DNA of 64,000 nt from Gentiana macrophylla (Eukaryota; Streptophyta; Magnoliopsida; Gentianales; Gentianaceae), in contig CM047808.1 of the NCBI GenBank assembly GCA_026214975.1, positions 62,460,583-62,524,582 on the forward strand, given 5' to 3'. The position numbers and the translations under genes are program-made. The notes beneath the pieces are model-generated. The model was not told where the DNA came from. It ran no database searches and saw only the letters and a program-made list of their open reading frames with translations. Below, in pieces: positions 33,305-43,998 of the stretch. How positions within the stretch are numbered: position 1 is the first letter of the stretch; every line of letters begins with the position of its first letter.

Positions 33305-35400
33305 TATAACGCCCCATTCCCAGACACCGAGTCCTTATCCGGAAAAGGAACGTTCGGCACGTATAAAATAAAAATAAATTCACTTTATACGCAAGCCTCT
33401 ACTACGTCGTATAAAAAATAAGCAAACGGAAGCAAAAGACTCGGGTATGAAAATTTCCAAACATCCAAGAATAGAAACAACATCTAAAGGTGGAAATGTA
33501 ACTTATTACATTCAAGGAAAATACGATATCCAAAGGAAATGTAACAGTACTACACGTCTTGAACGACCAAAAGTCTAAACCAACAGTACTAAGAATAGTC
33601 TAACAAATGAATGAAAAAAATAAATAAATGTAAAGTCTTCAATACGACGTCTTCAAACGTCATCATCGAACTCCTCCTCGTAACCATTATCGACGTATTC
33701 ATTTTCTCATCCCCAAACACATAGAAAACATGCATTTGAGGTAAGTACAATGAACTTAATAAGAAAGAGAAGCTATGATAACAATCACAATTTATAAAGA
33801 AAAGATAATTAAAAGTTTAGTTGTTTATGTATGACCGACTCAATCTAGGGTTCATTTCATGTCCATCAACACGAATTGACTAAACGCTTCTACTTAACTT
33901 ATCTATGTTACAACAGCACTCAAGGGCACTACGCGTATCCACCTTTGGGACACTCTTGGCAACATATTAGTGGATCACACCAATATCCACGGAGTCGAGA
34001 ATAGGTAAACTCCGATAGTACGCACACCTCAGTGGTGTCCCCCGAACTTGTGGTTTTTTTTACCTATGGGTTCTTCCACCTTCAGAGGTAGCACAAACAT
34101 TGCGATATAGACTGGTGCCTATCCAAGAGAGACATGTTGTTTAATCTTTTACTAGTCAAGTATGTATTTATTAGAATGATTAACTAACCACCTAAGTGTT
34201 TTCAATTAATCTCCCTCACATTTACTACTCTCTTCCTAGACAAATATACATTAACAAGGCCTAGAAATTACACAAACATTGATGAATACTAATTCATCAA
34301 AGCACAAGCCTATTATGCTCTTCTGACGGATCCGAACTTCAACTCCCATTAAGAGTACATTTGGTGTTTTAACTGAACGAATCAGAAGCTCAATTCAGGC
34401 TTGTTTATGTTTATACAATGTTATCATATCACAAATTAAGGGTTTAAAACAATAATAACATGATTATGAAGCCCAAAACCAAGCTGAAAAGATAAAACAG
34501 TAAAAACTAGGTAAAACAGGTCAAACGCCCGTTTGACATCCTATGGACGCCCGTTCGTAAGCGAACGCCCATCCACTAACCCTAGACGCCCGTCCGTCAA
34601 AAACAGCTACATCCTGAATCAAAAGTCTATCCTCAAACGCCCGTCTGCCTTGTGCAAACGCCCGTTTGAGCTACTAGGGTCGCGAACGCCCGTTTGCCTA
34701 TACTAAACGCCCGTTCGCCTGGGTTTTTCCCAAAACACTAAATCTTCAAAACGCGATTTCTGAACCGTTTCTAACCTAATTAACCCCAAATTAAGCACAG
34801 TAAAATGTAGGAAACATATCTAAACATCTATGATCCTTTGATCAACGAAAAAGCACATCTTTCTTGCATCTACGCATCATAAAACATGATCTAAACTTTA
34901 CGAATCATAATCGAGATCATAGGAAGAGTCTCTTACCTATTTGTAGCCAAAAAACCAGATTCAAAAGCCTCTGAAAAACTGTTGTACTTCCCTCCAACCG
35001 ATATCCAATTAACGATGTGCTTCTCACAACTGTTTCAATTCTCTCGTCCGATCTGAAAACGATCAAGAAACGCTTCAGATATCGTGAAAACTCTCTTGGC
35101 CCCTTTCTTCCTCCAAGTTGCGCAGAGAAGAGGTGAAAAAACTAATTTATGATTTTGTGTTTAGCTCATGGGATTAATGTGTATTAATTTCCTTAAATAC
35201 CAATTTCCAATTAAATCCCTTTTTCCATAAACACCCTTAATTACCAAAATCAGTATAATCCCTTTAAATCACATACATATTTCGAAAAAAATATATATAT
35301 AATCAATTAAATACTTAACTCCCATAAAAGAAAAGAAATAATAATATTTCGTTTTCGCAAAATGACACGTCTGCCCTTTCCTGAAAATCGGAATATTACA
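33305..35400 (-). mobile_element. Right LTR (5' LTR of unit B)
   Basis: 2096 bases. Its inner end is TATAACGCCCC, so the terminal TG has become TA. The outer end ATATTACA is intact and abuts the resumed 3' ORF of element 3 at 35401. As 5' LTR it should hold the promoter of the array on the minus strand; I see no unambiguous TATA box. Confidence 0.92.
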
Positions 35401-36013
35401 AACTGGTAATGACAGCCGATCTTCTTCATCAACATCTCAAACTCTCTGGAAACGGCCCCACAAGATTAGGGAATGTGGTAATAAACACTGATGCATTCTG
35501 GTTGGAGATAGAAAATAATGCAAACCCCCCCCCCCCAAAAAAAAGAAATTCAACTGCTTGAGAACGGCCTTGAAGAAACCGTTTGAATATTTTAGCTGTC
35601 TGGTTGGAAAATGCAATGAGGGAATTCTAGGAGACTTGAATGCTATGACAAAAGCAAGAACCAGATTGATGGCAATAATCTATAAGGGATAGGAATTTGA
35701 CTAGGCAACATACATCTTCAACAGGCTTGAGGAGCTAATTGAAGGAGAGGTTGATGCAGGGAAGAAGGCTGCAAAGAAATGGTTGACAAAAACTGGACCT
35801 TTCTGGGTGAAGAAATCGTTTGAGATTCCACTTCACTATCTTTTGACGCAATTACAGGTACAACCCATTGAATTGCATAACCTACACAATTCCAAAGTGA
35901 TGTTTACCTGTGTAAAGAAGGGAAAGGCTACTCATAAAAGAAAGGCCACTGAATCTGCACAAACAACTGAAAAAAGAAAGAGACAGAAACAAGGTCTCAG
36001 TTCCATGGGTGAT
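35401..36013 (+). pseudogene. 3' ORF of element 3, part after the chromovirus insertion
   Basis: Resumes the frame cut at 18822 with LVMTADLLHQHLKLSGNGPTR. It soon meets a C12-A8 homopolymer (35525-35544) and a stop. Later pieces include ARTRLMAIIYKG-like sequence near 35660 and, at 35783-36013, FWVKKSFEIPLHYLL and NSKVMFTCVKKGK, homologous to SKVMFTFVK in element 1, followed by a Lys/Arg-rich run. It is cut again at 36013 by the next LTR. The C-terminal part and 3' LTR of element 3 are not found in the window. Confidence 0.65.
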
Positions 36014-36150
36014 TGTAACACCCCAAAATTTTAAGAAGGGTAAAAACGTAAAAAGGGATTTAATTTAGTTTATTTCCCTAATTACCCTAACCTAAAAGAA
36101 GTAATAATTAAAAGGAATTATTTATTTTAACTAATGGAATTAATTATGCA

Positions 36151-36158
36151 TATAAAAA
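36151..36158 (+). promoter_or_regulatory. Possible TATA box of the 36014 LTR
   Basis: TATAAAAA, 137 bases into the LTR. Confidence 0.35.
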
Positions 36159-36997
36159 CGGAAAATTATCTCTTAATTTCCCATTAATTCAGTCGACGCA
36201 AGGTTTCAGAAAAATAAGAGAGGAACGACGTAGAGTTGCCTGGAAGCGGAGGAAGAGAATCTTCAATCGTCTGGCTAATCTGTCAAGAATGTGGACATAC
36301 CACAGTAGAAGAAAGTGATCACCGTGAGAAGACGATCGTTTGGATAATAATCATTTGCTAATCAGTATGTTTTCCCTTTTTAGCCCGAAATCTCGATTCG
36401 TTTTCGTTCTTGAGAAAATATGAGCTTTTGGTGAAATATAAGATTTCCTAATCGTAGAATACCGTTTAAGGATCATAGGTTATTAGTAGAAGTGATGGGA
36501 ACCAGGGATTCAAGCTTTTAAATTATCGTTTCACTTTCAAACTACTTTTGGAAATTGCTAAGATTTGGGATGTTCTTCAATCGATGTTTTTGTTGTGTTA
36601 TTAATTGGTATAATAAACTGCTAATTCATCAATTGGATTGATAATGTCTTGTGCAAATTAATCGTTACGCATGTTCGGCCGGCTTCGGATAAAATTTGTT
36701 CTACTTTTATTTGAGATAAGTGTACTAATTAATGTGATTGTTATTAAATTAGGGACAATTATCCAAAAGGACACATATTGGACTTAATTAGGCAAAAAGG
36801 ACACCCAAAACAAACACTAAGTTATAAGGACAAAAAATATGTAGATAGACCCAAATACCCTCAATGAAAAAGAAAAAAAAAGCGGAACGTTGAATGTATC
36901 ACGTTGTTGACTTTTGTTTTATTTATTTTATTTTATTTCATTTCCTGGAATTTCAAATTATGGTATTTTTTTATCTGGACGTTAATTTTTTTTTTCA

Positions 36998-37250
36998 TTG
37001 ACCACCGTGATGCATTGACCACCGTGACACATTGACCACCGTGATACACTGACAACCGCGATAGAGTGACACCGCAATGCATTGACAACCGCGGTGCAGC
37101 GACAACCGTAATGCATTGACCACCGCGATGCATTGCCCAACCCGATGCATTGACCACCCTCGATGCATTGACCACCGCGATGTAGTCACCACCTAATTAA
37201 CCACCTCGATGCATTGACCACCCCGATACATTGACAGCCGTGATGCATCA
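36998..37250. repeat. Minisatellite of about 17 bases (TTGACCACCGCGATGCA type)
   Basis: About 14 imperfect units in tandem inside the MULE-like element, varying mainly at CACCG/CAACCG and GATGC/GATAC. Confidence 0.85.
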
Positions 37251-37269
37251 TCTTTCACCTTAATGCATA

Positions 37270-37495
37270 TTTTTTATGCAGTGACATCGGCATTCATATA
37301 TGCAGTGATATCAACATTTTATGCAGTGAAATTGGCAATCATATATGCCTGACATCAACAATTTATACAGTGACATCGGCAATCAGATATGCAGTGACAT
37401 CAACATTTTATGCAGTGACATCAACAATCATATATGAATTACCTCAACAATTTATGCAATGACCTCGGCAATCATATATGCAGAGACATCGCGAT
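37270..37495. repeat. Minisatellite of GCAGTGACATCAACATTTTAT type
   Basis: Imperfect repeats of about 20-28 bases alternating ATTTTATGCAGTGACATC and AATCATATATGCAG. The array resumes at about 37755-37955 after a short unique stretch. Confidence 0.8.
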
Positions 37496-37632
37496 GAAGT
37501 GACACAGCGATGTAGTGGACACCCCTGATGCAGAGACACCACGATGAAGTGGTCACCCTCGATGCAAAGACACCACGATGCAGAGACCATCGGGATGCAG
37601 TGATCACCGGGATGAAGCAACACCGTGATGAC
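37496..37632. repeat. Minisatellite of ACACCACGATGCAGAG type
   Basis: Third repeat type of the same element, about 17-20 bases per unit, related to the first by the CACC.CGATGCA core. Confidence 0.7.
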
Positions 37633-38938
37633 ATTTGATATTTTTCCGACTTAATTTCATAAAATCGATTTCTTTTCTTCATAAAATCGACTTCAAATGG
37701 CTATATCTTTTGATATAAAACTACGATCAACATAAATCTTTCACCTTAATTCATATTTTTATGCCGTGACATCAACATTTTATGTCGTGACATCAACATT
37801 ATATGAAGTGACATCAACATTTTATGCAGTGACATCAATATTATATGCAGTGACATCAACATTTTATGCAGTGACATCAGCAATCATATATGAATGACAT
37901 CAACAATTTATGTAGTGACATCGACAATCAAATATGCAGTGGCATCAACATTTGTGTTGAACTTTTTGTCCCTAAATTAGAAAGATTTTTCAGGGTGTGT
38001 TATATTACCTTAATGATCAAATGATGTAATAAACGATGATTTGATTTAAACAAACACGTTGAGCAGATTGATAAACAAATTTATTAGAAAACAGACTCAC
38101 TAAAACTTTATAGTAAATTGATAATCCAAACGCAGGCTGATATTAAAGTAACTTAAACTTTTAGCAACGGTTGAAAAGCGTCACTGAAACTACTTACAAA
38201 GTATACAGCAAGCTTAAGACTTAAAGAATAGGTTATGCCTAAAACCAAAATGTCTATAGATGATAAAATATAAGTGCAGTTCCCACTGTTAAAGCAGAAT
38301 ATACGAAATGGGTTGAAATGCTGCAGATTAAGTGTAGGTTAAGAGATACTCAACAACAGATATAACAAATTACAATAACCACTTGATAAAAAAAGGTTAA
38401 ATTCGGTTAAGTTTCTGAGATGAACTAGGACTCGCAAGATGTATACAACTCAAGGCAATTCATATTACTGATACAACGGTTTACAATAAGGAGTACACTA
38501 GATGGGTGATCAAGATTAGGTGAAACTTCGGATACCTTTCGAAATGATAATCTAAATCGAAGATTGGATTATCAAAACCGATGGTTAGTCCGAAAACAAC
38601 TAGTTCAAAGAAGATCGGTGAGAAAAGTAAGATAGCCTATTGCACACTATCTTTAAGAGGACAACACGCTTGCAACAATGCGACAAATTTAGCAAGGCAA
38701 CAGTTCATTGAGATTCTCGGCGGGTGATGCACAACAAAGCAAGTTGATATACAAATAGGTAATGGTTCAAATAAGATTTTAGATTGTGTTATTTGGCACT
38801 TAAGATAATTAGTTCTACATACTAAATTTGCCCAAGAAGCGGATATATCGGCCCGACCAAAACATCATTAAGAACTGAATTTTTAGTAACATGTACAAAG
38901 AGAAGTAACATTAGATGCAGGCACAACAATTTCTTTAC

Positions 38939-39154
38939 TTAATATACCCCAACATCAACATGAAAATCATCATATAATGAGTCCATGGCACAAATAGCAG
39001 AAGCAGTAGCATTCAAAAGTTCAATAGCATGAACATTAGCAGCAGAATTGACAACAACATCAGCCTTTTTCAAATCAGCAGCAAAGAAACAATTTTTCTT
39101 CAAAGACTGAATTGCAGGTAGAAGCTTGCCGGATTTCAACTTCATGGAGTCCAT
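38939..39154 (-). pseudogene. Short unidentified ORF, possibly a captured gene fragment
   Basis: 72 codons from ATG 39154: MDSMKLKSGKLLPAIQSLKK, then ADLKKADVVVNSAANVHAIE and a TAA after VDVGVY. The composition looks like a real soluble protein rather than repeat translation, and it lies among MULE-like motifs, which often carry host gene pieces. I do not recognise the family. An upstream two-exon extension was tested and fails on phase. Confidence 0.3.
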
Positions 39155-40017
39155 AAAACTGGAATTAGGAGCTACCTGGGGCAAATCAGCAGCAATGAAA
39201 GGTTGTCTCTACAAATAAACTGAAGAACCGGCCGGCTAGGTATTTTATGAGTCAACTTAAAAGTAAAAAAAAAATCAACCGAAAACAAGAAGAGGAGAGG
39301 ACATGCTTGGTGCTTCTGTTTGCCGGTGAGCATTCCGGTCACCTGATTGCTTGGCCGGGATTGACGCCGGAAACAGCCATGGAAGGAGGAGAAGAAATGG
39401 GGTGGGACGACGGTTTTTCTTTTTCTACACATGGTAGTCATCCGACGATCCGTTTTAATAGAGACTCCCTACGTAAGAATTTCCCTCTTGATGTTGCCAA
39501 CAACATACCTTGGAATTAAACCCATGACCAATCCCAATAACGTAGTAATAATTTAATGCGTTATTTGTTTATAAGGACGTGTCTTTGTACTTAATTAGGG
39601 ACTTAGGACACACTTAAAAGATCACAAGTTATAAGGACAAAATAACAATGGTTGGACAAAAATAACCACAATCCCTTCTTTCTCATTTTTCAAGTCAAAA
39701 CTGTTTTGTTTGTTTATATACGTGTCACCAATCCAAGGGTTGGGTGTAATAGAGAGTCCCTACAGCAGAATTACCCACACCAAGAAAGAAAAAAAAAGGG
39801 TATGTTGTTTGCACGCTCCTTTAAAAAAATATTATTATTATATTGTTACATTATTTCTACAATATATATTTCCAGGAACAAAAGAAAGGAGTATAATTAT
39901 GTTTTTTTTTGGGTCCTATTTCTTTTTCCTCCTATATAAAAATTACGTATATGTTTTCTTGGAAAAAAATAGATAAAATAAGATGCAATGGTAATAAACA
40001 TGTGTCTGAAATTGATA

Positions 40018-40131
40018 TAATGTGTAAGTCTTTCGAATGAATGAATGTTATGATAGGTATAAAGGTGTTTGGCGTAATGTGTAAGCCTTTCGAATGAATA
40101 ATGTTATAATAGGTATAAAGGTGTTTTGCGG
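40018..40131. repeat. 57-base direct tandem duplication
   Basis: Two copies (40018-40074, 40075-40131) of a TAATGTGTAAG...AAAGGTGTTT unit differing by a few bases. Confidence 0.85.
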
Positions 40132-40169
40132 GCGCCAAGGTGCCTGTTCACTTTATTTCTATGATTTCT

Positions 40170-42365
40170 TGTAATATCCCAACTTTTCAAAAAAGGGCAG
40201 ACGTGTCTTTTTGCAAAAAATGAAATATTATGATTTGCGGATTAAAATATTTGAAGTGTATTTATATATATGGCCGAAATATATAAAATAATTTGGGAAA
40301 ATCTGATTTTTGATAATAAGGGTAATTAAAGAAAATAAGGGATTAGGTTAATTATTGGGATTTTCCTATTTTAGGAAAAATAAACCTAATCAGTTTCCCT
40401 AACCTTTTGAATCAGAATTTCACCTCCTAATCTTCCCCTCTCCTGCGTGTAAGAGTTTGAGAAGAAAGGTTGAGAGATTTCTTCCATTTTTAAGTCAAAT
40501 CTCAACCGTTTTTAGATTCGAGTAGAGCGTTGGAATCGTCGTCAAAGGAGCGTCGTTTCAATACTCAATGTTTAGAGCTTTGTTAAGGTATGAAATTTCG
40601 ACCTATACGGTGTTTTTGATGAGTTTGGAGGATCAAAACTCATATCTTTCGTAGTCTTGTATTAATTGAAGCGTGTGATCGAATCTAACCCTTTTTGGAA
40701 TTGATCACAAAGGCTTCCTGCAAGAAAAGATCAGGTTTTGCGGGTTTTTCTGAGGATTGAGAATTCGATTAGTTTGGTAAATGATAAGAGGATCTTCCAA
40801 CAAATTAATTACGGTTTCATAGGGTTTATGTTAGGCTTGGATGTAATTTTATGCTAGAATTGTTACTTTCGTGTTGCCTAAGAATTTATAGTTGTTATGA
40901 TAGATAATAGTTGTGTTTTTATGCCTTTTTCTGAGTATTATGATGTTGGACAAGTTTGAGAACAATTAGGGATCGATTAGAGATCAAAAACTGAGTTTTA
41001 GGGGGCACTGGAGGCCCAAAATGTGAATTTTACATACAGAGTTCTAGTGCTGGCGCATTGGATGACTAGAATTCCAGTTTTTATGTACAGAGGCTTAGTG
41101 CGTGCGCACTGAACCCGGTGTGGGCGCATTGGATCTCCATTTTGATGAAAAAGATGATTATTAGTTTTGATATGAATCTTAAATGTTAATCCTTGATCTA
41201 ATAACATTAATTAAACATAAACAATCCCTGATTGAGTTCTGATGCGTTTGGTTCTGGCACCGGACGTACTCTTAAAGGGAGTTGAAGTCCGGGACCGTTG
41301 GAAAGGCAGGAAAGGCTTGTGCTTATGTGATCTAGAGTTCATCAATTTCTGTGTAATTGCTAGGCCTTGTCCGTGTTTAGAGGTCTAGGAAAGAGAGTTG
41401 AGTTGTGAGGGAGCTTACTTGAAAACAACTAGGTGGCTAGTTAACAACTAATGATGATTACATACTTGACTAGTAAAAGACTAAATGTCATTCTTGGTAA
41501 GGCACAAGTTTATATCGCAATGTGTAGGCTTTCGGATAAAATGAGTGAACTTGCTAGACTTTCTAGAGGCACCAGGAGTAGAGGGTACTTGTTGATGGAT
41601 AACTTTGCTGGCCATTAGAGGGCACCAGGAGTAGAGGGACTTCACTGAACACGTATACTATCGGGACTAGCCCGTGGCTATTGGTGTGATCCACTAATAG
41701 GTTGCACCCAGATACATCATGGTGAGTAGCACCATGCGTAGTGCCCTAGAATGTTGTTGTAACAAAGATAACTAAGTTAGAAACAGTTAGTCATGACATG
41801 TTGATGGACATGAAGTGAACCCTAGATTGAGTCGGTCTCATTAAAGATAATTATTAAACTAAAAACACGTTAAGGAGCCTTAGTTAATTTGTAGCTTCTA
41901 CCTCTTATTGAGTACTTCGTACTTACCTCAAATGCATTATTTTTTTTATGTGTTTGGGGGAGAGAAGACGAATAGGTAAATCCAGTGTTCGAGGCAGGCT
42001 TTGATGACGAAGTTTAAGGACGCCGGAGTTGCAGCGTTTACTTATTCTATTTTCTTTTACATACATTAGATACGTTGTTCTTTGGGAATCATTGTATTTT
42101 CTTTTAGTATTCTTTTGAAGGTTTCATACGTTTTAGTTTTTGTTTGGCATTCCAATGTAATAAATGTTACATTTTTATCTTCAGTATGTCGAGTTCTTTT
42201 CACAGTACCATTTATGGTTTTTGCCGAGTCTTTTTAGCTTCCGTTTTGCTTAACTCGATACGACGTAGTAAAGTCTTACGTGTAATATTAGATTTATTTA
42301 ATATTATATGTGCCGAGCGTTTCGTTTCCGGATAAGGACTCGGTATCCGGGAGCGGGGCGTTACA
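40170..42365 (+). mobile_element. 5' LTR of element C
   Basis: TGTAATATCCC...GGGGCGTTACA, 2196 bases. The TGTAATATCC/GGCGTTACA ends match the 3' LTR. Confidence 0.93.
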
Positions 42366-42366
42366 G

Positions 42367-42379
42367 TTGGTATCAGAGC
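42367..42379 (+). promoter_or_regulatory. Primer-binding site of element C
   Basis: TTGGTATCAGAGC, one base after the 5' LTR; initiator-Met-tRNA type. Confidence 0.9.
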
Positions 42380-43524
42380 AAAGCGTCCTCTCTTTCCTAG
42401 GCTTCTTCCCTCTAAGATAGGATTTCTTTAGACCTTGTTGAACCTTTCTGATCTCTCATGATCTTAGTGGTAAATCCTCGTAAGACTAAGAATCCTTAAA
42501 CCGTGGTTAAGTTGCACTAGGACCAAGTGAAGAGTCTCCTTAAGCGAAATTTATGTTGAGTTCTAAGCACACATCTCTTACGTGATTCCCTCGAGTTCGT
42601 TCCTCTAGGTTCCTTAATAGAATCCCTCTCTTCTTTTGGAACTTTTAGACTTCCCTCACATTATCTTTCTATTGGTGGATTTAACTTTTTTTATTTGCTA
42701 CGTTTGGTCCGAATCACTTCTTTTAGTAACTTGATGTTATACAAAATGAGTAAACGATTTTGTACACATTTCTATACGCCTTGTAATATCTTCACCGAAA
42801 TACCAAAAAATCCGTAAATTTTTCAGCCACTTAGAACGTTGTCTTGTCCACAACTTCTCTCTTTTCCATCAACTCAGTTTTCAAATTGGATTGTTCATAA
42901 ATTTCTTGACAAGGATGAGCACTCTGTTCACAAAATTCTGCAGCCGTACTCTTACATATCATTCTGTTTTGAATAATCTAAACACCTCAAAATGACTTGG
43001 ATTTTTGATAGGTTGTAGAAAATATCCTACACTAAAATTTTTGTTTTTGAACCAAGTGCAAATTCTTTTTGTTTGAGCACAATCTGCAACACAAGTCAAT
43101 TTGTGAAGTCCTAAAATTTTTTGACACGTTATAGAAGTAGAGGAAAAGAATTATTTTGACCAACCTATGGCTTCCCAAATTTTTTTATTTTTGAGCATCA
43201 TATGTAAAACTTATATAATTACAGATTTTATCTTTGCCTCTTGTTCAAAATCAGTTCATTTTGTTTTGTGCAAATCAAATAGTTCATGGCTTATGTATGC
43301 ACCTGAATTTCTCAAAACCATTTAAATCCTTTGATCAAGAAAGAATAGATGCCTTTCTTTCACCTTAGACGTTTGGTAGGTAGAGAGTAGGTGTTGTTGT
43401 TTTAGGGCACAGTAAGAAGCGAGTGGTTTGGTTTAAGACAGTAGTGAGTCAGTTGGAATGAGTTGATCGGTTTCAAAATTAGGTACCCCACCTCATTGTT
43501 CATAAGAACAACCTCAATGATCCC
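42380..43524 (+). other. Non-coding leader of element C
   Basis: No ORF of note. It aligns base for base in many stretches with the complement of about 59180-60320: CTTCTTCCCTCTAAGATAGG, GGTTAAGTTGCACTAGG, and further on the CTTGTTCAAAATCAG and AGACGTTTGGTAGGTA regions. Confidence 0.75.
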
Positions 43525-43743
43525 TTGGTGATAACAACGAATTTGGATAGAGTAATCAATGTTGAAAGGGTGTTACTACAAGTTGTTGGTTGTGTTGGAA
43601 TCTACCGCGCCAAGAGTAAAGTTACAGTTTTGAATTCTGCAGACTATAAAGTGATTCTTGGTATAGGACGGCTATTCAAAAATTTTGTCTACATGGATTA
43701 TAAACATAAGGAAGTATCTTCCGGTGATGGGTGCACCGAGTAG
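43525..43743 (+). pseudogene. Protease scrap of element C
   Basis: 72-codon ORF. VILGIGRLFKNFVYMDYKHKEV aligns with [21 protein letters not shown] of the chromovirus protease C-terminus (D changed to G in LGID). The preceding TVLNSADYK corresponds to TVLDFSDFD. The catalytic DTG part is missing. This is the only coding trace in element C and identifies its gypsy parent. Confidence 0.65.
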
Positions 43744-43964
43744 AAGAGTGGCTAGTGCAGTTTCAGTGACTCAAGTTGTGGTTGGTCAGCTTTGGGTTTA
43801 GTGTACGAGGTTTGAAAGGTTTGGGAATCGGTAAAGTGTGGTTCAATGGTTAGAATGATCAGAATCGGTTAGAGGTTGTCCGTGGGAAAACAAATGAAGC
43901 TTCGGTTTGGTTTATGTTGAAGAGAGAGTGCTAATGAGGGTCAACAGTTTGAGCATGCTTGACT

Positions 43965-43982
43965 TTCGAGGACGAAACTCCT
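43965..43982 (+). promoter_or_regulatory. Conserved 18-base hairpin-like block (element C)
   Basis: TTCGAGGACGAAACTCCT, identical to the blocks beside the polypurine tracts of the other gypsy elements although pol is gone here. Confidence 0.6.
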
Positions 43983-43985
43983 ATT

Positions 43986-43998
43986 AAGGGGGAAGGAA
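43986..43998 (+). promoter_or_regulatory. Polypurine tract of element C
   Basis: AAGGGGGAAGGAA directly before the 3' LTR. Confidence 0.85.

Larger units (their letters stand above)
18823..35400 (-). mobile_element. Tandem Tekay-like chromovirus array: LTR-A-LTR-B-LTR
   Basis: Three homologous LTRs of about 2.1 kb enclose two internal regions of about 5.1 kb, all on the minus strand. The outer flanks are AACTA (18818-18822) and AACTG (35401-35405), a 5-bp target duplication with one change. The uninterrupted ORF needs AACTG, so the left copy mutated. Only one target duplication surrounds the array, so it was one insertion expanded later, or a recombination product, not two insertions. Tekay/Del assignment rests on the integrase C-terminus, the chromodomain-like block ending EATWE in unit A, and the Met-tRNA primer site. 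Confidence 0.9.
36753..37972. mobile_element. Small MULE-like non-autonomous element
   Basis: About 1.2 kb with ends GGACAA...TTGTCC. It is flanked by TAAATTAG on both sides (36745-36752 and 37973-37980), an 8-bp target duplication as expected for Mutator-like elements. The recognisable terminal inverted repeat is short. The left end also carries AAGGACAC and TTATAAGGACAAAA motifs. The interior is mostly minisatellite and has no real coding sequence; the short His/Arg/Val-rich ORFs are repeat translations. Confidence 0.6.
37981..40164. other. Unassigned 2.2-kb stretch within the broken LTR
   Basis: Part of it must be the remainder of the solo LTR; most is probably another insertion. 38000-38935 is AT-rich with no coding signal. 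39589-39648 repeats the CTTAATTAGG...TTATAAGGACAAAA motif of the MULE-like left end, in the same orientation. 39447-39486 and 39740-39775 share a diverged block (TAATAGAGA.TCCCTAC). A 57-base tandem duplication is at 40018-40131. Confidence 0.4.

Noticed and set aside
36933..37682. His/Arg/Val-rich ORFs (MHRGGQ-type)
   Set aside because: Translations of the minisatellite arrays; every frame of such repeats can stay open.
39176..39380. Two-exon gene joining ATG 39380 (MAVSGVNPGQ) to the ORF at 38939-39175 through a GT...AG gap
   Set aside because: The upstream exon leaves two bases over while the downstream frame needs none; joining gives a TAG at once.
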